Shown one piece after another: positions 56,000 to 64,000 of a DNA stretch of 64,000 nt; the stretch's first letter is position 1; each line of letters starts with the position of its first letter. A program made the position numbers and the translations under genes. The stretch covers positions 26,086,340 through 26,150,339 of the forward strand of contig NC_049979.1 in the NCBI RefSeq assembly GCF_000003815.2. Reading direction: 5' to 3'. The notes under the pieces were generated by a model that did not search any database, was not told the DNA's origin, and saw only the letters and a list, made by a program, of their open reading frames with translations. This DNA is from Branchiostoma floridae. Its lineage: Eukaryota > Chordata > Leptocardii > Amphioxiformes > Branchiostomatidae.

Positions 56000-57840
56000 G
56001 TAATCTTTACTGATAATATAATTACGTTTTGTGATTCAGCAAATATCTCCTATGTAGCAAAAGCTTTATTGAAGTCGTGGCAACATTTAAAAATCACTTA
56101 TTTCTTACGATGATATCGTAGTGAGGACACAGACTAATAAAGCGCATTTTAACAATATCAGACTTATGCAACTTTGAGTACACTCTAATAACTATCATAA
56201 ATTCATCGCACACCCTTTTTCTTTCAAATTCCCGGTAACTGTTAATACGTAGAAACAAGAGTTCCTAGACCTCATAACTGCATGAAATATTCGGTTTTTG
56301 TAAATTTCCTGTTTTATCTTGTCTGAGTGATTATGCAAATATGGCTGATTATGCAAATATGGCTGCAAATCTATTCTAAATGATGGTCTTCTCTACCAAA
56401 CTTATGGAATACATAGTACCCACACTACCAGAAAGATTGTTCCTTTGGCAGAATTAGATCTTATAATGAATTATAAAAATGACACATTTACATTCAAATT
56501 CCAGAGCAAGCAACGTGAGGGCCAACATTGACTCTGACCCTCATCTTTTCAAAACCTATCCAAATACTCTATAATAACAATAAATACAAAGGTTCGTAAG
56601 TCTCACTGACGACAAATATTCAAAAACATAAACCAGACACACCACTCTTCATAAATAGCATGGCCCACTGTAGGATGGTAATGTAACCTGGCCCTTATGT
56701 AGCCAGCCCCCACTTGCTGTAGCCCTGAGGAGCAGCAGAAACCTTCCTAAGGAGACTGTTTATGCACCTCTGTATGCATAAACTTCTGTTAACAATTAAA
56801 ACCAAGCAGAGGTTCGAAATTCCCCCAAAGCACGCAAAAGTCAACCTGCAGTACCGTGTTCAAAGTCAAGGAGGCCCAAACCTGGCCGTCAGGCGACCAC
56901 CACCAACCCATGTATCAATTATCAACGCAACCGCACGCTGCGTTCTGGAGATATATCGCCAGAAACGCATCAAAACACATGGGCACACGAAAGTGGAGAG
57001 TAATCCTGCATTTCATGCAGGCAATAACATAGTCAGTCACATATGCTAAATGCGAGCAGCCCGGCTACGTACGGTTACGTAAAATAGTCCATGTAGGACA
57101 TCACGAAACAAGAGTTTGGGGACCACTTATTCTACATACATACAAAATACATACATGCATACAAACGATACCCAAAACATAAACTTCTTGGCGAAGGTGA
57201 TAAATATCGTCGTTCCTATGTTCTGTTATGCTCCTTTGAAGATTTTGAAAATCCATATCATAATATGTCCAGGTCAAAGCAGTACCAAGGTAACATACAA
57301 TCGACCTTGACCTTTGTCTTCCCAACGCACACCTACATATCAAATAGTATCGTAATCCATCAAGAGGTTCTTGAGTTATGCTGACTATAAAAATCTGGAA
57401 ACGCACACAAACACACACAAACACACACACACACACGCAAATTAAACGTGGCTTGGCACTTGGGGCTTCGATACCAGTAGCGATGGAAACGGTTCACTGT
57501 CCACAGACACTCTACATCTGCTGGTCACGATCTTTAAATTTACCATCAGATTCTCCAAGACAAGTGAAATAGACGAAAAACATAGTTCTTTTCCGAGCTT
57601 GCGAAGGACAGAAGCCGATTTTTCAGCTCCATAGAGCCATTTTGCCCATCTGTTGTGACAAATTTTTATCAACACTGAGTTACGTTTACGTCTAATAAAT
57701 TCATTTTACTTTACAAGTTGTTCTATTGTGAATGCTCCAGTTTTTAGTGTTCATGCAAACTCCTTTTAACATTACTGTTTTCCCTTGACGTCAACGATTG
57801 TGTCCGATGTCACGAGGTCAAAGTCTTTGACAAAGGGAAA
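56000..57840. other. Spacer after gene B: repeats, no supported gene
   Basis: Contains two diverged copies of the repeat family also seen at 4180-4500 and 44515-45320 (about 56230-57030 and 57090-57440, the second with an AC tract at 57411-57437). Open frames of 60-110 codons occur on both strands, but none shows a recognisable domain, start context or splice structure. Confidence 0.5.
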
Positions 57841-58800
57841 AAGTACTTCGGCAAAATTACTACACTTTGTAGCATAAAATATTCATCTTGTAATAGTGGG
57901 CAATTTGCTTGCACACTTAAGGGAAGCAATTTACATCAATTTCTAGAACTCCCTGTGAAGACAATTTCTATGTTTCAACTTAAAGTCGATATTAAATCAT
58001 CTTTGCAGAGTTGAGGACAAAAGTTTTTTCATATTTTTGATGTTCCGTCTTTGTTGTGGCTCAAATAGGCCCCAATTTTTGAATTACCTCTTTTGACATC
58101 ACACAATGTCGGAGATCTGGGTAAGAGTACGAGGTAAGTGCAGAAAAACTCTTTTCCAAATGCTGAGTGCCAATACCCCCTTTCCACTAGGACGGCGCTC
58201 TCTCTGCGACCTAAAATGTTACAGATCGCTCAACGAATTGTATAGAAAAGAAACAATTCTTTTTACACTTTGTGTGTTTTGTTGTCTTCTCAGTCACACT
58301 TTTATATGCTGTATGATATACCCAGTATGAAATTGAAGTTACACATATCCTATTTAGGTCGCAGTGATAGAGCATCGCTATCACCGTCTAGTGGAAAGGG
58401 GCCAAAGCAGAGAAACCAGCATGTACAGCATTTTCAAGTCTTTGGTATGACAAAAAGGCAACATGAAAATTCTGGCCACTTAGTCATTGCACCGGTCGAA
58501 GAAAAGGTAACTACGCAACAATATTTCTACTTTAAAAAATTAAACCTCAATATCTATGGCCCAAAGTTTGAAGTAGGTACCCTGCATATTGTGTTGTGGA
58601 GTGCAAAAACAAAGTAGTTGTTGCTATAAAATGCTTCGCCAGTAAACGTTTCATAACACGCACTTTGACAATCAAAGAAGTTTGACAGGAAAAAGGCAAC
58701 TATTTCTAGTTCCTCGTTTGTCACGAAATCTAAATTGCACCATGTTGAAAGTGGGCAATCCAGATGTAACTAGTTTGTCATACATGGTTTTCCATTCTTA
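57840..58800. other. Diverged copy of the A-B spacer (matches 23130-24050)
   Basis: CATAAAATATTCATCTTGTA near 57880 parallels CATAAAATATTCAACATGTA near 23185. CATTTCATAACACGCACTT near 23876 parallels CGTTTCATAACACGCACTT near 58650, and AGTTCCTCGTTTGTCACG (23939 / 58709) and ATCTAAATTG follow in both. Order and orientation agree, so the spacer was duplicated with the genes. Between these anchors sits an M1-like inverted element at 58170-58402. Confidence 0.7.
58170..58402. mobile_element. Inverted-repeat element related to family M1
   Basis: Left CCCCCTTTCCACTAGGACGG, right CCGTCTAGTGGAAAGGGG, with inner arms GGCGCTCTCTCTGCGACC / GGTCGCAGTGATAGAGC. The interior TGTGTTTTGTTGTCTTCTCA matches the M1 interior. 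About 230 bp. Confidence 0.75.
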
Positions 58801-58846
58801 ACAACCTGACATGCATGACACTACATTTCTATCAAGATGTTTCACA

Positions 58847-59128
58847 ACATCATCATCATCATTCATCCTCGTGTGAGGTGGAGCAGACGAAGTTAGTCCT
58901 CCAGAACTGCTTGTCCTTCATCGCAAAGAGTAGTCCTTGCCCTTTCAGCCCCGTTTCGACCTCAATGAGTTTCTTAAGAGTTGTGCTTGGGCGACCGACC
59001 CTTCTCCTAGTGTCGGGGGACCAAAACAAGAGTCTTCCAGCTGGTTCATTGCCTCGAGCTACATGACCCACAAGGCACAGTCGATGCAGCTTCCCTTTTG
59101 TAGAGAACTTAATTTGGTAGTGATCCAT
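58847..59128 (-). mobile_element. LINE (RTE/jockey-like) C-terminal remnant, antisense
   Basis: The minus-strand frame 58859-59128 (89 codons) reads LHRLCLVGHVARGNEPAGR then RRRVGRPSTTLKKLI, matching the conserved R-L-x-W-x-G-H-V-x-R-M ... G-R-P-x-x-x-W ending of many non-LTR retrotransposon proteins. A CAT/ATG trinucleotide tail (58847-58863) follows at its 3' end. It is 5'-truncated and non-functional. Confidence 0.75.
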
Positions 59129-59895
59129 ACAACTGTTTGTTTGTAGTATGTTTCCACCTTGGACTGTTGTAGACTACACGAAGCATCCTCGTATATGTGC
59201 CTTTGAGTTTTTGGGATTGTGACCTAGTCATAAGCTGATTCATCTGAGACTAATATGTCACCCTTTTTGAAAGGTTACAATTTTCTCATGCAATGGTTAG
59301 ATAGTGCTCATGTTCAAAATGGTACATAATTTATTTGAGCTTACGACATGTTCTTGTCTGTGACTTGCTGCAAACCAGCGACGTGGAACTTATTTGGGAT
59401 GGGTACTTTAATCGACAAAATACAGTATCATATTCTGGAACGGAATATGCAGAATGAATGACTTCTAAGGCTTTTGTACCGAGAGAGCGAAGATTGTTAT
59501 CAATTTTGTTACGTTATTACAATCGCTACTTTATACGGTAGTCCTTCAAAAAGTAATGCCATTGGTTTTACAACAGGCTATTTTTTTCATCTGATGAGTT
59601 GGAATTTGGCATAATGGTAAAGACATATATCCTCCTGAGAGGGGGTGAAAGCCTGACTAAAATCGCGCTCCTAGCGGGCGTCCTTACAGTTGCGGAGGGG
59701 GTCATTAACCCCAGCCAGGTAATAGGTTGTGTAAACACAGGCTAGAGGGCTGTGCTAGCGACCTTCACATATAGTTGCTTGATTACGACTTCGCAGCAAT
59801 CATTCATCAATATCGGACAAAATGGCAAGTCTTATCACGCAACGGGTTGTTTTTGAACTGCTCTTGACGTCATAAGCAAAAGATTATGCATGCAT

Positions 59896-60022
59896 TTGGT
59901 GTATAAGGACACGCCCCTCACGATAAAAACGCCGTATAAAAATACACCAACTCACCGTCTGGTTTCATCGGACTGCTTGCTGTCAGGAAAGGTGGAAGCA
60001 AGTTGGCTTACGTCTAAACAAG
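59896..60022 (+). promoter_or_regulatory. Second copy of the promoter / first-exon block, likely for a downstream paralogue
   Basis: ACGCCCCTCACGATAAAAAC, then a TATAAAAAT box at 59935-59943, then GGTTTCATCGGACTGCTT and GTCAGGAAAGGTGGAAGC, ending AACAAG|GTGAGG (donor at 60023). This is the same order and spacing as 25849-25979 upstream of gene B. Placed 4.8 kb past gene B's stop, on the same strand, it predicts another gene of the family to the right of the window. Transcription is inferred. Confidence 0.5.
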
Positions 60023-60024
60023 GT

Positions 60025-63000
60025 GAGGGTTTTCATCCATTTTCATCAGTCGATATGCTTTGCAGATGCTTTTATAAACACAGACCCTATTTCACGTCAG
60101 TAGAACTGTTAAACTAGTTCAGTTCAGTTCAGTTTATCCTCGTAAACTAGTAGTTGTAGTAATTTATTGAGATATCATTTAGGGGCTAATCTTGAGGGGT
60201 TCATAAATACATATATACATACATACACACACACACACACAAAGACTGTTACACAGATCAAAGCAATCCCAATGCCATGTTCTATCATAAATTACACATA
60301 GAAAATCTAGAATCTTTCGTTTTTAACTGTCTTCATAACTCTACCCGTTAACTGTTTTAAATAAGTGTTCAAAGCATGACGTGTATATGAACGTTCTCAT
60401 TTCACTGTTATTTTTTGGTTTAGAAATTATGCATTGATGAGTATGCATGGCTCTCAGGAACTGGTGCAAATTGTTTACTGATGTCCTTCCGCTCAACTAT
60501 GTCAACAATTTTAAGAAATAGTTTTAAAGTACTTACACTTATTCTCACACTAAATTTTTTACTAGCAACCAGCCTAAATCAGAATAGTTAGAACTGATTT
60601 GTAAACGTCATATGTATACACATGAAGAGACTGACATTTCAAATACGAAAGAGTGCATCAAGTGCCGTGCAAAACAATAAAAAATATTCGATGGTAGCGA
60701 TGGTGATTTTAATGCTCAAAGATTCGTCTGCACATTTTCGGTGGAGTTTAAGGCTAACGGTTCACCTTTATCCGAGGCGTACCCTAAATCTGTTAAAAAT
60801 ATTAAATATAAAAAAATGTACATATCAATCATTGTCGATGGACGGTGGTTTCAAACTGCAATATCTTGAGAACGTTGCAGATTGAAATCACCGTCGACTA
60901 GATACCCCAATGTGCATGTTTTGATAAACAGTGGATATAGGTAACCCCGCGAATAAAGGTGAACTAGCGTAACATCACAATAATTGTACCAATTTTGCTT
61001 CTCTTATCCAATGTTGACACATTCTTGATGCTTTCTAATGGTGCTGATGAAGTTAACATTCTTGCATGTTTACAGTATTCTTTTTCAATAAAAATTGCAA
61101 TTTATTCACTTTTCTAAAGCCTCGCGATGGAGAACTATTTTAGCAAGAGTAGTTTGCTACAAATAGAGTCCATTCAAAGTTACTGAGAGGGTTTTCATTA
61201 TCAGCATTTACAAATGTTTTCAATCATTTGCTATTATTTTTCTAAAAGATCTGATCCTTTGGAAACGTTATTTCAATTAAATATTTCCCGGTTGTGTAAA
61301 CGTTTTAAAATATTCATAATGTGAAATATGATATTAGCAATGAATTCTAAAGAATGGTAACACCATTCACACATTCTTGCGTAGTATGGCTGGATGCCAT
61401 GCATCAATGGGTTACTAGTGTCCAGCAGTGAATCATCATCATTATCATCTAAAAATATACATAGCAGAAAATAAGGCTTTCTTCAATGGCGACAAAACCC
61501 GAATCAATCATTTGGAAAATGTTGGAAATACGTATAAACATTCTAAAAGTGAAAAAAATTACATAGATGTTTGAAAATAATTGTAAAAAAGATACTTCTG
61601 TTCGGTCACTTTCAAGCATTTTCCAAAATAGTATAAGGAATTGAATTAGATTAAATTTTTACATTCAATTTTATATTATTCTCTTATTCAAAGCAACTTA
61701 AATGTAAAACATAAAAAAAACTCTGGAATTTGGAATGGAATCTACAGCTAAATTAAAGGAAAATACACACAGATACACACAATACATGTACACATACATG
61801 TATACATACACATACTTACACACAGATACAAATACACACACAAATTTCAACTCATTTAATAATAAACTAGAAAGGCCGACATTTGCTTAAGAGCAAATAC
61901 AGCATATTTCAGCCATACCCCTTCCCACGCAACATTGGACTGTTCCAAATCACCCCTGCGCAAAAATGGAACATCCTCTTAACAGTACATTATCCCCCAA
62001 AGTGGACTGGTATTGTGAATTGATTCCAGGTAAAGACAGAGCTTGCTTCTATTTTTCAGAAAATGACAATAATCACACCTTCCATTCAGAAAATTTTCAT
62101 CATGACTGAAAATTGTTGAATGACTTCATGTAATGTCATTAACAATTTGCAGTACGATAACTAGGTGTAAGTTTAAAAAAGTATAAGCTCCTTGTGATGT
62201 GGGTACATTTATTATTGCAGTGAACTTTTTTTATTCAAGTAGGGCATACGATTTAATAATTATCAAGCAGGTGCAGGTACTGTAGGAGCGTTTGTCTTCT
62301 TCAAGCTGTAAAACTGTTAAACTGTTTTACTTTGTATGCAATCAGCCATCGAGCCTATTCTTATTTTAGTTTAACAACTCAGTCCTGCCAGACCCGGAAG
62401 ATACGATTGAACCTTGTTCGAGGATTTATTTTCGTCTGTCTGGTCAGTCTGTTCATACCCTGGCGCTGAGAGTGTTTTATTGGGCTGAAACTCTGGTAGT
62501 TTAAAGTTACTTACAATTTAAATGTTCAAAGTTTATGTCAAACAACAACAGGAACACATACATTTGCTCTGGAGAAAATACAGCAGTTTTCGCAAGTTCC
62601 AGTCCAGTGATAGAAATGTGGCCACTATAGACAGGTGGTCACTATAGAGAAAAATGCTGATCTATTGACTAGGAGCCATACGTTACACATGATTTCAGTA
62701 CACTGATCGTTAATCATATAAACATTGCACAGGTAAGCCAATTGTTTAGATGTACAATTAAGTTCAAATAATTCTGAAGAGAAATATTGATGAGAAAATA
62801 ATCATTCTCGCCACTGTCTAACTTATAATTACGTATCAAAACTAAACGCAGATTTTCTAACTAACGCACCTTTCGCCGACTTCATCAAAGGACCGCCGGC
62901 TATCAATCAAACACGGCTGTTGATTAGACTTAGAGTTTCAAACAGTCATGTGCTGTGTGCCAGATGACAGCGAACTTCATGCTACGTGATGTTTTACATT

Positions 63001-64000
63001 GCTTGGACCTTCTTTCCTACAGCGGGGCTTCTACAAAATATTTAGACTGTAACACTGAGTCCCACATGTTTTATAGAATAGAATTTGACGCAGAACAGCG
63101 TTTTTTGCTGGGTATTTTTCTTGAAACATGTCCGTGGGAATATCAGCGAGGCGGCGACGTAGGGATATCAGACCGTCAACAAAAGTTGCACGGCGGCTAA
63201 CGGCGCAGCGAACATACTAGCGCTATAGATAAGCGCTTCAACTAAGGATGGCAACCCGTACAATATTTTTGTATACTGTTGAGCTAAGTAAAGTTTGTTG
63301 TTTATGAGGTTTTAGTTGTCTTTGAAGCTTTGACCCGAAATATTTTAAAGTCAAACTGCTGAAGAGAAGTAAGTGACTGCTACGATTATCGTAGATATGG
63401 CCCTAAAAAAACTGATAAAAGAAGCCTTCTCAATAGTCTAAAATGCAAGAGCTTCCAGGGGGGCTTCGCCCACCTGGGTCCCCCCCACAGTGGCCCTGCC
63501 CCTGGACCCCGCCAGGGACATTCGGCGGCCCCCGGACCCCTGTCCGACGCTTTGAAAAAATCCTGGCGAGAAGTCTGTACGGCCTGAGTCTTCAAGTCAA
63601 CGTATTGTGTGGTCCCGCTTATGAATATTAATTAGCCTTCGCTTTCCTCTTCGCTGATTGGCTGAACCATTAATTGAATTAACTCTTCCTGCCGGCTAGA
63701 CGCAGGTGCAGATGTCGGCTCTGTGGGGTGAACGTCCGAAAGGTCATGGCATGGAGAACGAAAGAAAACCAATTTCCCCTAAAAAAAAGTGCTGTAATTA
63801 AGCCTTTTACAGTACTTTATGCCAAAAATTTTACTTGGATAATTTTACCAACTATCTTATGCCTATCTAGACCACATGTTACTCATACCAGGGTACAGGG
63901 GTGCAAAATATACCGTTATAAGACCGTCAACAACAGTCGCACGGAGCTAACAGCGCAGCGAAAATACCATCGCTAGCGTTTCAACTTCGGATAACAAGTT
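60025..64000. other. Right-hand spacer, no coding exon recognised
   Basis: 60640-60735 aligns with 26110-26240 of the gene B upstream region, continuing the spacer colinearity. I found no counterpart of gene B's signal-peptide exon. Other contents: AC/TACA-rich microsatellites near 60215-60243 and 61765-61845, a GGCCACTATAGACAGGTGG-type inverted word at about 62610, a direct repeat pair (63169-63245 and about 63921-63990), and a GC-rich block at 63455-63575 with CCCCC runs whose open frames look spurious. Confidence 0.5.
63169..63999. repeat. Direct repeat pair around AGACCGTCAACAA
   Basis: 63169-63245 and about 63921-63999 share AGACCGTCAACAA, GTTGCACGG/GTCGCACGG and CTAACGGCGCAGCGAA/CTAACAGCGCAGCGAA, then CATA/CATCGCTAGCG and TTTCAACT. 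Offset about 752 bp. Possibly the two ends of one inserted element or two copies of a short repeat. Nothing coding is recognised between them. Confidence 0.45.

Noticed and set aside
62590-62660. GGCCACTATAGACAGGTGG words as a Tigger-type element
   Set aside because: Only one end is recognisable and no inverted partner was found nearby, so it is not listed as an element.
63443-63631. GC-rich proline/glycine open frames on both strands near the right end
   Set aside because: Both follow from C-rich low-complexity repeats (CCCCC and GGGGG runs); no splice context or domain.

Overview
This is a stretch of animal (metazoan) nuclear genome: long introns, canonical GT...AG splice sites, dense miniature transposons and microsatellites, and no bacterial-style operons. 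The gene content (tandem polycystin-1-like genes with REJ, GPS, PLAT and an 11-helix membrane region) and the repeat landscape suggest an invertebrate deuterostome, most likely an amphioxus (Branchiostoma). That assignment is inference.

Two paralogous polycystin-1-like genes lie head to tail on the plus strand. Gene A (545-19910; 5' part lies upstream of the window) is visible as 20 exons encoding 1,307 residues: the pre-GPS region, GPS, TM1, PLAT, TM2-5 and the whole PKD2-like channel module to the stop codon. Gene B (27566-55121) appears complete: 31 coding exons, all phases compatible, 5,895 nt including the stop, 1,964 residues, from a signal peptide through an REJ-type ectodomain to a C-terminal coiled coil. 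Nineteen of the 20 visible A exons have a direct partner of equal or nearly equal length in B; the TOP-domain exon of A is 225 nt longer.

The A-B spacer (19911-27565) holds A's 3' UTR, several inverted-repeat elements, LINE remnants and, at 25885-25979, a TATA box with a likely non-coding first exon for B. The downstream spacer (55122-64000) holds B's 3' UTR and then a diverged, colinear copy of the A-B spacer, including the same TATA/first-exon block at 59935-60022. The array therefore probably continues with a third paralogue to the right.

Points of note: near-identical and strongly diverged exons alternate between A and B, a gene-conversion pattern; a 100-bp antisense copy of the PLAT exon sits in an intron of B; the pore motif is F-G-D in B but F-G-N in A; A has an in-frame minisatellite that adds a cluster of N-glycosylation sequons and a furin-like site to its TOP domain; B uses one well-supported and one likely GC-AG intron; the window begins with a 481-bp exact duplication of part of an exon and its intron; and an exon end with its donor is tandemly duplicated at 48857. 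Introns contain piggyBac-, hAT-, Harbinger- and Tigger-like miniature elements.
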